Source of the DNA: a virus
DNA length: 21,730 nucleotides
Direction: 5' to 3' (one strand)
IMG/VR virus record: IMGVR_UViG_3300006810_000469
Span: 1 to 21,730 of that record
Part shown: positions 1 through 7,758 of the stretch, piece after piece
Position numbering within the stretch: position 1 is the first letter of the stretch
Layout of the letters: each line of letters opens with the position of its first letter
Translations under genes and position numbers: made by a program
Notes under the pieces: generated by a model
What the model was told of the DNA's origin: nothing
The model's input: only the letters and a program-made list of their open reading frames with translations
The model's database searches: none

Positions 1-29
1 ATTGGCCCTACCACTCAGACGATCTCTAA
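1..29 (+). CDS. C-terminal end of an upstream gene (partial)
   Basis: Frame 3 reads WPYHSDDL and then a TAA at 27-29, two bases before the ATG of the next gene. That spacing matches the tight packing elsewhere in this plus-strand block, so this is probably the tail end of an upstream structural gene. Only nine codons are visible, so no function can be given. A rival reading in frame 1 stays open to a TGA at 76-78 and would overlap the next gene by 47 bases, which is less likely here. Confidence 0.35.
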
Positions 30-31
30 TC

Positions 32-1051
32 ATGGCCCTGAATCTCTCAGATCTCACCAGTCCCTCAACATCCGATGATGTTCTGAGCGACATCTACACG
101 ACCGCGGATCAGGGTGACGGGATTGCGCTGATGGACGACCTCTCGCCCAACGACATCGACGCCACTCAGTCCACTGCGCTCCACCAACCAATCGCCTACG
201 TCAACTCAGCCGATGGCACGTTCGCCAGATTTGATGGCAGCGACGACCACATGTCGTTCACGCTGGCCGACCCGATCACAAATGGAACGGTGTTCTTCGC
301 GACCAAAAAAGGCAGCTACGCCGCCAACATTAACCTTGCGGCTGGCACACATAATTTTGATGGGAACAAGATTTCCACATATCACAGTTTTGCAAACGAT
401 CTGGTTGCTTTACTCTTGTTTGATTTCGTTTTGGGCCAATCGCAAATTGACCAACTAAAATCTTATTTTGTCGCTAAAGGTGCGGTTGAGGATTATGGGA
501 CGGAAACCTCTCTCGCTAACGCATGGTTTTTCGCTGAAAACCTTGTTAATTTCCCACCAATCAAAACTGGTCTTGTAACTGATTTTAATTTCACTTGGTC
601 TCAATGCAAAAATCTTATCAATTTTGCGTTAATAGACGTTTCTGCCGGAGAAAGTTTTATTGAAACTTGGAATAGATGCAAATTTGTTAGTTTTCCTGCC
701 ATTTCAATGGTGCATGGGAGACGTTTTGGTTTTGCTTGGCTTGCTTGCTCCAGTTTAGAAAATTTTCCATCTGGAGTTTTTGATAATTGGAATCCGGCTT
801 CTATATTTAGTGGTGTATTCAATGGCACATGGGGCGGCTGCACATCCCTCACCTCTCAATCCGTCGAGAACATCCTAACCTCGATCGACACGAGCGGGAA
901 ATGGGCGACCACCAACGGCACAAGCGGCGGAACAGCTCTAAATGATCCCGTGATTGATATCGACTATGATGGCAGCGGGCTGACACCTGCGACGACAGCC
1001 GCGATAACTAGCCTTCAAGGCAAAGGTTGGGGGATTAACATTAGTCCATAA
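32..1051 (+). CDS. Tail fibre / receptor-binding protein with DUF285-BspA-like repeats
   Basis: Predicted virion protein of 339 residues, probably exposed on a tail fibre and contacting the host surface. Residues about 50-150 resemble the LamG/concanavalin-like domains of phage fibres. Residues about 160-280 hold roughly five degenerate repeats of about 24 residues on the pattern AWxxCxSLxxFPxI followed by a G-containing turn (for example ETWNRCKFVSFPAI and AWLACSSLENFP), as in DUF285/BspA-type leucine-rich repeats. The tail SLTSQSVENILTSIDTSG is typical of the same family. The ATG at 32 was preferred to an in-frame TTG at 2 because it follows a likely upstream stop by two bases; the reading frame does open into the window edge. 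The repeat segment is much more AT-rich than its flanks, suggesting acquisition. The family assignment is pattern recognition, and the receptor is unknown. Confidence 0.7.
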   Translation: MALNLSDLTSPSTSDDVLSDIYTTADQGDGIALMDDLSPNDIDATQSTALHQPIAYVNSADGTFARFDGSDDHMSFTLADPITNGTVFFATKKGSYAANINLAAGTHNFDGNKISTYHSFANDLVALLLFDFVLGQSQIDQLKSYFVAKGAVEDYGTETSLANAWFFAENLVNFPPIKTGLVTDFNFTWSQCKNLINFALIDVSAGESFIETWNRCKFVSFPAISMVHGRRFGFAWLACSSLENFPSGVFDNWNPASIFSGVFNGTWGGCTSLTSQSVENILTSIDTSGKWATTNGTSGGTALNDPVIDIDYDGSGLTPATTAAITSLQGKGWGINISP

Positions 1052-1359
1052 TGACCGACGAAACTCACAGGTTTTTCGCGTGCGAGGCAGCGACCTACAC
1101 TCAACTTGCTGACGCAGTTGACCAGTCACGGGGCTACCCGCGAGGTGTCGGAACTAAGGCCGTGACATTGCGCGGCCTGCCGCCCTTCGATGAACTCACC
1201 ATTGCCAACGATGGCAGCGGGCGCGGGCTCATCGCGATTGACAAGTGGCGATTTACACCAGCCGACGAAGAACTCCTCGCGCCAGCCATCGGGGCCGGAT
1301 TGATCGAGGAATTAACTCTCTCCGAATATCAAAACTTAAAACCCGAACCCATACCATGA
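1051..1359 (+). CDS. Hypothetical phage protein (102 aa)
   Basis: I do not recognise this protein. It is 102 residues, mildly acidic, with no membrane segment or signal peptide, and looks like a small soluble domain. Its ATG shares the last A of the preceding TAA (TAATG), and its own TGA overlaps the next ATG, so it is probably translated together with the fibre gene and the lysis genes. Its position between a receptor-binding protein and the lysis group would fit a fibre-associated protein, such as a chaperone or accessory subunit, but nothing in the sequence shows that. Confidence 0.7.
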   Translation: MTDETHRFFACEAATYTQLADAVDQSRGYPRGVGTKAVTLRGLPPFDELTIANDGSGRGLIAIDKWRFTPADEELLAPAIGAGLIEELTLSEYQNLKPEPIP

Positions 1360-1673
1360 ACGCCCTCGCATCATACATCCGTCATCTAATTGTCACCGGC
1401 CTAGTCATGGCCGTTGAAAAGATTGGCCTTCCGACCGAAGGACTAGCAGAAGGGGCTGACGTGATCGCCCTCGCCGTTGTTGTCACTCTGTCTTGGCTGG
1501 CGGTGAAATACGTCGCGCCATACCTTAAGCCGTCCACTCTGCTTCTGATAGCCCTCTGCGGAATCCTGACTATTGCCCTGCCATCCTGCGGCACATCGTT
1601 TTCGATTTCGGGACCGCTCCCTGACGATCTGGGAGGAGGAAGCGCAACCATTATCATCACGCCGGAGAAATGA
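1356..1673 (+). CDS. Small membrane protein, holin- or spanin-like, with lipobox-like LPSC
   Basis: A 105-residue protein with two strong hydrophobic segments, about residues 35-57 and 60-77, after an amphipathic N-terminus. The second segment ends in LPSC (Cys78), which resembles a lipoprotein processing site; 27 polar residues follow. The start is the ATG at 1356, overlapping the previous TGA as ATGA; a longer reading from 1245 runs through the preceding gene and is not credible. It lies directly before the endolysin and overlaps it, so a holin, or a holin joined to an outer-membrane spanin-like lipoprotein, is the natural guess. If the LPSC site is used, a Gram-negative host is implied. 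No family-level match is claimed. Confidence 0.65.
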   Translation: MNALASYIRHLIVTGLVMAVEKIGLPTEGLAEGADVIALAVVVTLSWLAVKYVAPYLKPSTLLLIALCGILTIALPSCGTSFSISGPLPDDLGGGSATIIITPEK

Positions 1674-2158
1674 TCTGTCGCCACCCTGATCCATACCAAG
1701 AGACGGTGAAACTTTCGCCCAATCGAGGCGATACGATTGTGCCGCTCTACATCATTTTGCACCATTCTGGAGGATCATTTGAGGGTGGAGTTTCGTGGAT
1801 TCTCAACCCGAAAAGCAAAGTCTCGTATCACTACCTAATCGACCCTGAGAACGGGAACCGTGTGCAAATGGTATGGGATTCAAAACGGGCGTGGCACGCA
1901 GGCCGGAGCCAATGGCAGGGACGCACTGGGCTCAACCCTCACAGTGTCGGGATTGCCTTTTCAGGGGACACCAACAAGCGAACACCCTCTGAGATCGAGA
2001 TCGACTCGGTGGCTCACAAGTGCGTCTACCTGATGAACAAATTCAAGATCAAGAAAGACGGAATCCTGACCCATCAAATGATCGCTCCTCAACGGAAGAA
2101 CGATTGTTCGCCTGAAACCTATCAGCTTGTGATCGAGCGCATCGACGAATTGTTATGA
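1670..2158 (+). CDS. N-acetylmuramoyl-L-alanine amidase (T7-lysozyme-like endolysin)
   Basis: Predicted zinc amidase of the Amidase_2 (PF01510) family, 162 residues, which cleaves the bond between N-acetylmuramic acid and L-alanine in peptidoglycan to release progeny. The core pattern is present: IILHHSGG with the first zinc ligand near H31, SYHYLID near residues 52-58 with Y53/Y55 in the region of the catalytic tyrosine, HAG at 76-78, and LTHQM...RKNDCSP, where H135 and D145 or C146 would complete the zinc site. There is no signal peptide, so it should need a holin-type pore, and small membrane proteins lie on both sides. Start and stop each overlap a neighbour (ATGA). Length is about that of T7 lysozyme (about 150 residues), with no extra wall-binding domain. 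Confidence 0.9.
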   Translation: MICRHPDPYQETVKLSPNRGDTIVPLYIILHHSGGSFEGGVSWILNPKSKVSYHYLIDPENGNRVQMVWDSKRAWHAGRSQWQGRTGLNPHSVGIAFSGDTNKRTPSEIEIDSVAHKCVYLMNKFKIKKDGILTHQMIAPQRKNDCSPETYQLVIERIDELL

Positions 2159-2415
2159 GTGACGAAATCCTATACGCCCTCGGCACCGCCCTCGTGGGAG
2201 CCATCACAATCCTCTGGCGAGTGGTCATCAAACGTGCGAACGATTGCGAAGCTAAACACGAGAAGACAACCGGCGAGCTGATGAACATGAAAGAAGAAGT
2301 TGGCGAGCTTCGCGGAAAGGTTGATCTGGCCCGACAAATTGGCCCGAAGATCGACAAGCTCACAGATTTGGTGGCAGCGAAAACCGGCGAAGGGTCAACA
2401 AATCCCGAAAATTGA
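2155..2415 (+). CDS. One-helix membrane protein with coiled coil (holin or i-spanin candidate)
   Basis: An 86-residue protein with one N-terminal hydrophobic segment (about residues 5-25, ending WRVVIKR) followed by a highly charged helical region (about 30-75) with heptad-like spacing. This layout is shared by inner-membrane spanin subunits and by several small phage holins, and the sequence does not decide between them. Its ATG overlaps the amidase TGA (ATGA), placing it in the lysis group. The stop at 2413-2415 is followed by the longest non-coding gap in the window, so the lysis transcript may end nearby. Confidence 0.75.
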   Translation: MSDEILYALGTALVGAITILWRVVIKRANDCEAKHEKTTGELMNMKEEVGELRGKVDLARQIGPKIDKLTDLVAAKTGEGSTNPEN

Positions 2416-2562
2416 CCCCGAACGCTGCGAAATAAGAGCAATCGGGCAAGAATTTGAGCCAGAGTTCCTAACTCTCGGACGGTGTATGATTACATGGCGT
2501 AAGGATCAGGCTTAAGGGCTTGCTTTTTGGCTGATACAATGTTTACATACCTGCTGTAGACG
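2416..2562 (+). other. Longest intergenic gap (147 nt), contents unclear
   Basis: No gene of credible length lies here. The stretch TGATACAAT at 2532-2540 resembles an extended -10 element, but the hexamer at the expected -35 distance (about 2512-2517, TTAAGG) is poor, so I do not call a promoter. ATCAG at 2504-2508 and CTGAT at 2530-2534 could form a weak 5-bp stem, with no T-tract after it. Being the only sizeable gap in the plus-strand block, it is the likeliest place for a boundary between the lysis and tail transcripts. Confidence 0.4.
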
Positions 2563-2904
2563 ATGGCCGCCGCAATCCACAATATCATTTTTGCCAAAGA
2601 AGAGGATTTTACATTCACATTGACTGTGAATGACACAGAAGGCAGTCCGGTCGATATTTCCGGTAATTCGTTCACAGCAGAGATTAGACGGGCACCTGAT
2701 AGCCCGCTAGACGCATCCTTTACCTGCACCATTGTCGGGGATGGCTCAACCGGTCAGGTGCTCTGCCAGCTTCCGAAGACAGAAACCACGAAGCTCAACG
2801 CTTATGGCAAATATCAATGGGATCTTTTCCGCACGTTTGACGGGCAGCGAACACAATTGATTTATGGTGACGCCACTGTAACCGCCAACATCACCGATTT
2901 CTAA
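2563..2904 (+). CDS. BppU-like N-terminal / Ig-like tail adaptor protein
   Basis: A 113-residue all-beta domain. The layout of an N-terminal strand (EDFTFTLTV), VDISGNSFTAEIRR, a central region with GQVLCQLP, YQWDLFRTFDGQRTQLIYG and a final strand ATVTANITDF matches the small beta-sandwich found at the start of baseplate upper proteins (BppU/DUF2479 type) and in many free-standing phage tail adaptors. It probably links receptor-binding or spike proteins to the tail. It follows the 147-nt gap, and its stop shares an A with the ATG of the tail spike (TAATG), a common neighbour of such adaptors. There is no ribosome binding site resembling AGGAGG. The assignment rests on fold pattern and context. 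Confidence 0.65.
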   Translation: MAAAIHNIIFAKEEDFTFTLTVNDTEGSPVDISGNSFTAEIRRAPDSPLDASFTCTIVGDGSTGQVLCQLPKTETTKLNAYGKYQWDLFRTFDGQRTQLIYGDATVTANITDF

Positions 2905-4757
2905 TGCCCGCAATTGTTACCGAAACCCCGCGACATTCGCTCACTGTTAATAGCTCAGATTATCAGCTGACGCTGAATGGCGGCCCAATTACGCTTCCGG
3001 CCAGCACTTATGGCTACCTGAACCCGATTGCCTTTGGCGCTGACCCAACTGGTGCTACGGATTCCGCGCCCGCCATCCAGTCTGCTATTACGGCGGCCAT
3101 TGCGCGTGGTACCGGCGTCGAAATCACGTCCGGAACTTACCTGCTGGAGACCTACGCGGTCAGCACGATCCACCTAACCCTTTTCGAAACCAACTCGATT
3201 TCAGCCAATTCCCGCTGTGATGTCGTTGGCAACGGACGGGTGATTCTTACAACCGCTCAAGCTGGTTCGACCATCCTCCGCCTACAGGGCAGCAGCCGTA
3301 ATGCCCAGATTCGCAATATTCACTTTCGGAACACAGCGGTTGGCACAACCAGCCTTTCATACGGCATCAACTCAATTAGCGGAGGCACAGGCATCATTAA
3401 CCCACTCATTGCGGATAACCTGTTTGAAGGATTCGCCGTTTCAGTTGGCCTGTCTGGCGTAGAGGGTGCCCGCATCACCCGTAACCGGTTCCTTGCGCCG
3501 AATGGGCGCGACAGCGGAACTGCAACAAACACCGCACCAAACGTTTTCATCCGGTGTGACTCAAGCGTTAGTGGCGGTGCGGTAAAAAACACCATCGTCA
3601 CTGATAACTTTTTCGATGGCTATTCTGGCACAAACGGGATCGCGACCGACGCACCCCTTACACGGGCCACAATGGATGGTTCGATTTGGGGTGACACAAA
3701 CGGCCTGATCTTCACGAATAACACAATTCAGAATTTTGGTTTCGAAGGCATTCAATGCACCCGCGAGTTTGACGACGGCAGCTCTGAAAATCCGATTATT
3801 ATTTCCGATAATTCGATTAACTGCGCAGTTCCGATTGGTGCTTATAATTTCCCGACAACTGAGCCAGCTGGCCGTTCTTCGATGTGGCCAATCTGGTGTG
3901 CTTCGAGTTACGCCATTATTTCTGGAAACAATATTCAGGAAGCCGTCTCACCCCTCACTGTTGTTAACCCGCCATCGTCGGCAAACAGTCGGTCAACACT
4001 GGTGACGGGCAACATTATTAATACGTCTTCGACTATTGAGCCCAGCCGGTGTATTGACGTCTTTACAGTTCCACCTGACCAGACTTCCAATGTTGCTATT
4101 CGCAACAACCACATCTACTACAACTATGAAAGTGAGCACACCGAATCAGAATACCTAATTGGTGTCATCCGGTGTGACGATTCACTGGTTGAAGGAAACA
4201 CGATACACTTTACGGGGTTCACGACGGATTCAGGTGCGGAGTATGTGAAGTCAATTTTCCGCATGTTCAACTGCGACAACGTCAACATTTTTAATAACCA
4301 CGCCAACGACGGGGACTCTTTTTTGGATGACAACGACGGAACTGAAACCAGAATTAAGCTTTACGGCAACACCTTCAAACGGTCGGTTAACGTCTTTAGT
4401 GGGAACACGCCAGAAGGATATTCGTTCGTAACAGGTGAACAGAACGGGGAACACGTTATTGACGTAACAGGCGGTGTTGTTACGCCGGACGCTGGCAACG
4501 GCTTGAGGCAACGGATGGTTATCACCGAAAACATCACTAGTTTTAACGAGCCGACCAACCTTGATGACGGGCAAGAGCTTATTGTGCTGGTCCAACAGGG
4601 CGACCCCGCACGCTCTTTCGTTTTCAATGCTAACTTCGCGTTGCTATGTGTGACCAACTCATCTATTTCGAACATCCCAGCAGGTGGCTATGGTCAAATT
4701 CGTATTACCCGCTTCGATTCAAAGTATCTCGTAAACGTAATCTCATCCGTTCAGTGA
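2904..4757 (+). CDS. Tail spike with right-handed beta-helix (pectate-lyase-3-like)
   Basis: A 617-residue predicted tail spike. After a short attachment region of about 35 residues comes YLNPIAFGADPTGATDSAPA, the classic entry to the Pectate_lyase_3 (PF12708) beta-helix. From about residue 75 to 480 there are regularly spaced short strands and asparagine turns (for example ITRNRF, IVTDNFF, IFTNNTI, IISDNSI, VAIRNNHIYYN, VEGNTIHF, VNIFNNH), as expected of parallel beta-helix rungs. A C-terminal domain of about 100 residues follows and could serve in trimerisation. Such spikes bind and often cleave surface polysaccharide; I cannot assign catalytic residues, so binding without cleavage is possible. 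It overlaps the upstream adaptor (TAATG) and the downstream gene (GTGA). Confidence 0.85.
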   Translation: MPAIVTETPRHSLTVNSSDYQLTLNGGPITLPASTYGYLNPIAFGADPTGATDSAPAIQSAITAAIARGTGVEITSGTYLLETYAVSTIHLTLFETNSISANSRCDVVGNGRVILTTAQAGSTILRLQGSSRNAQIRNIHFRNTAVGTTSLSYGINSISGGTGIINPLIADNLFEGFAVSVGLSGVEGARITRNRFLAPNGRDSGTATNTAPNVFIRCDSSVSGGAVKNTIVTDNFFDGYSGTNGIATDAPLTRATMDGSIWGDTNGLIFTNNTIQNFGFEGIQCTREFDDGSSENPIIISDNSINCAVPIGAYNFPTTEPAGRSSMWPIWCASSYAIISGNNIQEAVSPLTVVNPPSSANSRSTLVTGNIINTSSTIEPSRCIDVFTVPPDQTSNVAIRNNHIYYNYESEHTESEYLIGVIRCDDSLVEGNTIHFTGFTTDSGAEYVKSIFRMFNCDNVNIFNNHANDGDSFLDDNDGTETRIKLYGNTFKRSVNVFSGNTPEGYSFVTGEQNGEHVIDVTGGVVTPDAGNGLRQRMVITENITSFNEPTNLDDGQELIVLVQQGDPARSFVFNANFALLCVTNSSISNIPAGGYGQIRITRFDSKYLVNVISSVQ

Positions 4758-5977
4758 ACCCAACCCGCCAGAGACAGAGAGTCATTTCGTTCCCGACACC
4801 GAACGTCAATGACTACTTGTTTTTTGAAACTGTCGATGCGCAGCGTATCGGTTCGGAGAAGACTGCTATTCCGGAGTATGGTTCGAAGCATCCGGATACC
4901 ATTAAGTGGCCAAACCACCGTCTTGTCCATGTTGAGCCTGCGGACGAAGAGCTTAACTTCTATAAATATTATTACGCTGCGGATCAACTTGATCAGGACG
5001 AAGATAACTGGGCATTCACCAAAGCGGATATTGGGGGCACAAAGTTTGATGCGGTAACACGAGATTATGTTATTCGACGAACAGAGTTTGACGCAGATAC
5101 ACCGGCAATGGCCGCGACCATGCCCAACACTCCTTCTGATAAGTTTTCCGGAACATACGTGCTAGCCGAACGGGAGCAACGACCAATTGATAACAAGGTG
5201 CTGAATGGCCTTTACGTCATCGAGCGCAGAACATATGTAAAAAAAGTTCCGCTTACCCGTTTGGATTTCGACGAGTTCTTTAACACCAGCAATTATACGA
5301 CTCAGACTCTCTTGCACAAAGACGAGTTCGGGCCAGATACTTCGACGTCAATTGAAGATCTTGTTGCAAATGCTGGGGGCGCTTTCGATTCCTACTGGGA
5401 AGTCAGCGCCTATGGTGTGCTGCGAACAGCAGAGCAGCTGTCGGACCAGTGGTATGTTCTAAACGAACGTGAAGTTGTTAACACCGGCGGAACAGGCACT
5501 ACGACAATCACGCTAAACCAGTCAATGAACTACCGCTGGCCACCAGTCCTTGACGACGTCGTCTTTGATACGTGGAACTTGCGGAGTGGGGGCACCCGCA
5601 CTTACCCACGCGTAACTTACACCAGAGGGCCTTACTCCGGCCCGTGTTCCGCAACAGTCGCCCGCACGTGGACGAAAGCGAAGCCCGCATCTGCTGGTGA
5701 CGCCGACCCAACGATGCAGCCAGAGCCAATTTCTTTTTCGACGCCTTACTTTCGGGTGAGTGTTCCGCCGACACTTCATGTCGCCCGAAACTTTGTTGGC
5801 ACGAATGGAACAGAAGATGAAACTTTTGAGTACACAAACTGGGCTTACAATAAAGACGCGACTAACTACACTGACTGGCCTTCTAGTCTCGTTGTATCGT
5901 CATCAGTACGTCCCTTCAGAGGGGGCTGGCTGCTTGAGGAAGTGACTGTCTTTAAACCCGAAACGACCGTTGTATAA
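4754..5977 (+). CDS. Putative virion structural protein (407 aa, GTG start)
   Basis: I do not recognise a named family. The protein is 407 residues, rich in aromatic and acidic residues and in predicted beta strands, with repeated motifs such as YVIRRTEFDADTP and YVIERRTYVKKVPL, and no membrane segment. It probably belongs to the tail or baseplate because it sits between the tail spike and another probable structural gene. The frame is open from 4646, but that would overlap the spike gene by 112 bases. A GTG at 4754 overlaps the spike TGA (GTGA), the same coupling used elsewhere here, so I start it there. Confidence 0.75.
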   Translation: MNPTRQRQRVISFPTPNVNDYLFFETVDAQRIGSEKTAIPEYGSKHPDTIKWPNHRLVHVEPADEELNFYKYYYAADQLDQDEDNWAFTKADIGGTKFDAVTRDYVIRRTEFDADTPAMAATMPNTPSDKFSGTYVLAEREQRPIDNKVLNGLYVIERRTYVKKVPLTRLDFDEFFNTSNYTTQTLLHKDEFGPDTSTSIEDLVANAGGAFDSYWEVSAYGVLRTAEQLSDQWYVLNEREVVNTGGTGTTTITLNQSMNYRWPPVLDDVVFDTWNLRSGGTRTYPRVTYTRGPYSGPCSATVARTWTKAKPASAGDADPTMQPEPISFSTPYFRVSVPPTLHVARNFVGTNGTEDETFEYTNWAYNKDATNYTDWPSSLVVSSSVRPFRGGWLLEEVTVFKPETTVV

Positions 5978-5978
5978 A

Positions 5979-6995
5979 GTGGAAGACGAATTGAATCTCG
6001 ACCAATATTCCAACATTGATACGGAGTGGAAAGCGGACCAGCCAGAAGTCGAAGTCTTCGAAGATGATCCAGCTTACAAGCCTTTTCCTTTTGCGTTGAG
6101 GCCAGCGCCAGACGAGCAGATTCACATCTACTTTGGTGTGCTGGTGCACCAAATCAACAAGATGTATTTCAGTTCAGATGGTCTTGTTTCACAGACTGGT
6201 CTACTCGATCCAGAAATCTTTGTCCCCTCTAATTTCGTTGTCGATGAGAACCGCTATCGGTTTTACACGCTGAACTGGCGCGGCGACGTTTACCTGTATT
6301 GGGAAACCGACTCCGAAGGCAATGTGACCCTCTGCGACGTAAGGGGGCCTGCTGCGCCCCCATCCCGCTCACTACCAAATGATTTGGGTGGCCAGTTCAG
6401 CGTTCGCTTAGGCACTGTCGCTTCTGGCGCGGCTGGTTACGAGATTGATTCGCTGGACCAAAACATCTCAACGGACGTCTATTGGCTTTCGGCATTCGGG
6501 GAACAGTTGGATGATACAGGTTCTGACTCCAGTTCTGACTCCAGTTCTGCCTCCAGTTCCGACTCTGAATCCGATTCGGGCTCGGATAAATCGACCGCTA
6601 TTGTACCAATGCCGTGGCATAAAAAAGGTTACGGTGCTTTGTTCACGATGGAATCCAATGAAGTTCTCTTTGAGTTCGTCATGCGTGACATCGAAATCAC
6701 GGATTCCGTTCAGTATGTCCCGATTAGTAAAAGGCACCTATATGTTTGCGCTCCAGACACAATTTGCGTCGCGGGCGCACCGTGCGGCGATAAAGGTCTT
6801 GCCGTAGGAGCGGAGGTATCAGGCAGCTTTATCATCTTGCGGACCAGCAAAATCCCGTTCTTGCGTCCAAACAAAGTTACTCTTAAACTTACTGGAGTTC
6901 GTAAAGGCTTCAACGGAATGGATATGCCGGAGCGTAGCCGGACTCAGTTCGAAGCCAACGAGCGGTTCATTAACTCAGCCTACCCTAAAGAATAA
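5979..6995 (+). CDS. Putative virion structural protein with Ser/Asp-rich linker
   Basis: A 338-residue protein of unknown family. Two parts are joined by a low-complexity Ser/Asp linker at about residues 181-204, encoded by a 12-bp tandem repeat. The N-terminal part is acidic and rich in Tyr/Phe; the C-terminal part holds VCAPDTICVAGAPCG with three cysteines and a beta-rich tail. Two starts are possible: a TTG at 5970, inside the previous gene, and a GTG at 5979, one base after its TAA. I chose the GTG, without certainty. The protein is probably structural because of its position after spike and tail genes. The linker would be flexible and is a plausible acceptor for the sugar-modifying enzymes encoded just downstream. 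Confidence 0.7.
   Translation: MEDELNLDQYSNIDTEWKADQPEVEVFEDDPAYKPFPFALRPAPDEQIHIYFGVLVHQINKMYFSSDGLVSQTGLLDPEIFVPSNFVVDENRYRFYTLNWRGDVYLYWETDSEGNVTLCDVRGPAAPPSRSLPNDLGGQFSVRLGTVASGAAGYEIDSLDQNISTDVYWLSAFGEQLDDTGSDSSSDSSSASSSDSESDSGSDKSTAIVPMPWHKKGYGALFTMESNEVLFEFVMRDIEITDSVQYVPISKRHLYVCAPDTICVAGAPCGDKGLAVGAEVSGSFIILRTSKIPFLRPNKVTLKLTGVRKGFNGMDMPERSRTQFEANERFINSAYPKE
6521..6562 (+). repeat. 12-bp tandem repeat coding for a Ser/Asp linker
   Basis: TTCTGACTCCAG occurs at 6521-6532 and 6533-6544, then with one change (TTCTGCCTCCAG) at 6545-6556, and decays into related TCC/GAC codons up to about 6588. It encodes repeats of Ser-Asp-Ser-Ser. The unit is a multiple of three, so copy-number change would lengthen or shorten the linker without breaking the frame. 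Confidence 0.85.
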
Positions 6996-7087
6996 TGTCA
7001 GAATCAGAATCAGAAGGATCAGCAAAGACGTCTTCGTCTGTCTCAGAGTCGATGTCCAGCGAAAGTTCAAGTTCAAGCGGATCGTGA
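6995..7087 (+). CDS. 30-residue serine-rich peptide gene
   Basis: An ATG at 6995 shares an A with the preceding TAA (TAATG), and the reading frame runs to a TGA at 7085-7087, which overlaps the GTG start of the next gene (GTGA). The product has 30 residues, 17 of them serine, with five glutamates, one threonine and one lysine; it begins MSESESEGSAKTSSS and ends in a five-serine run followed by GS. There is no hydrophobic segment. The stop and start overlaps on both sides argue that it is translated, though a short low-complexity frame can arise by chance. It lies directly before glycosyltransferase genes, so it may be a hydroxyl-rich acceptor, or simply a spacer that keeps ribosomes moving. 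Function unknown. Confidence 0.55.
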   Translation: MSESESEGSAKTSSSVSESMSSESSSSSGS

Positions 7088-7758
7088 AGAACTTAACCGA
7101 CTGGTTCGACCGCGTCTACGTGATTAACTGCCAGACACGACCCGACCGGCTACAGGAAACGAAAGACCACCTGTCCGAAACTAAAATGGCGGACATCGGA
7201 AAGGTCGTTTTTTACCCAGCTATTATCGGAAGCTGGACCACTGTTCCAGCTGACTGGCTTTCCGGTGAAGGCGCATGGGGTTGCCGAAACACGCACGCCC
7301 GCATTCTTGAAGACGTCATTCACACACGCAACGACGAAGGCGAGATGACCCTTAAAAATATTTTGATTCTTGAAGATGATGTTGTTTTCGTGGATAAAGC
7401 GCTGCAAAAGTTTAATGAGTTCATCGTGAACGTGCCCGTCGATTGGGGCCAAATCTATTTAGGCGGTCAGCACAGGGGCCGCAAACTTGAAACGGAACAT
7501 GACAACGTAATTGACGCAACCTCCATAAACCGCACACACGCCCATGCGATTAATAAACCGTATTATCAGCAAGTTTACCGGCATATCACTTATGCGTCGG
7601 ACTACAGGGGCAAGAAAAACCACCACGTTGACCACCAGCTTGAAGTCGCCCATCGGCGCGGAGACTGGCCCGTCTACTGCCCGAAAAAATGGTTGGTCGG
7701 ACAGCGTGCTGGAAAATCCGACATTAGCGGGAAAACAAACCCAACAAAATTTTGGTGA
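7084..7758 (+). CDS. Glycosyltransferase family 25-like protein (1)
   Basis: A 224-residue predicted glycosyltransferase of the GT25 (LPS/LOS biosynthesis) type. The N-terminal VYVINCQTRPDR (residues 11-22) matches the family's opening strand and Arg motif; GAWGCRNTHARILEDV (63-78) is the conserved GC-x3-H helix region; ILILEDDVVF (93-102) carries the acidic EDD motif expected to bind metal and sugar nucleotide. It would act in the host cytoplasm on a virion protein or a host glycan. The GTG start at 7084 overlaps the TGA of the serine-rich peptide. It is first of three transferases; the second shares the same motif layout and is probably an ancient duplicate. Donor and acceptor cannot be read from the sequence. 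Confidence 0.8.
   Translation: MKNLTDWFDRVYVINCQTRPDRLQETKDHLSETKMADIGKVVFYPAIIGSWTTVPADWLSGEGAWGCRNTHARILEDVIHTRNDEGEMTLKNILILEDDVVFVDKALQKFNEFIVNVPVDWGQIYLGGQHRGRKLETEHDNVIDATSINRTHAHAINKPYYQQVYRHITYASDYRGKKNHHVDHQLEVAHRRGDWPVYCPKKWLVGQRAGKSDISGKTNPTKFW

Noticed and set aside
2520-2547. Possible promoter (TGATACAAT) before the BppU-like gene
   Set aside because: The -10-like element is reasonable, but no acceptable -35 hexamer is found at the right distance, and the host's promoter consensus is unknown.
4646-4753. A longer start for the 407-residue structural protein at the ATG in 4646
   Set aside because: It would overlap the tail-spike gene by 112 bases in another frame. The GTG at 4754 gives the GTGA overlap typical of this genome, and the protein from there looks complete.
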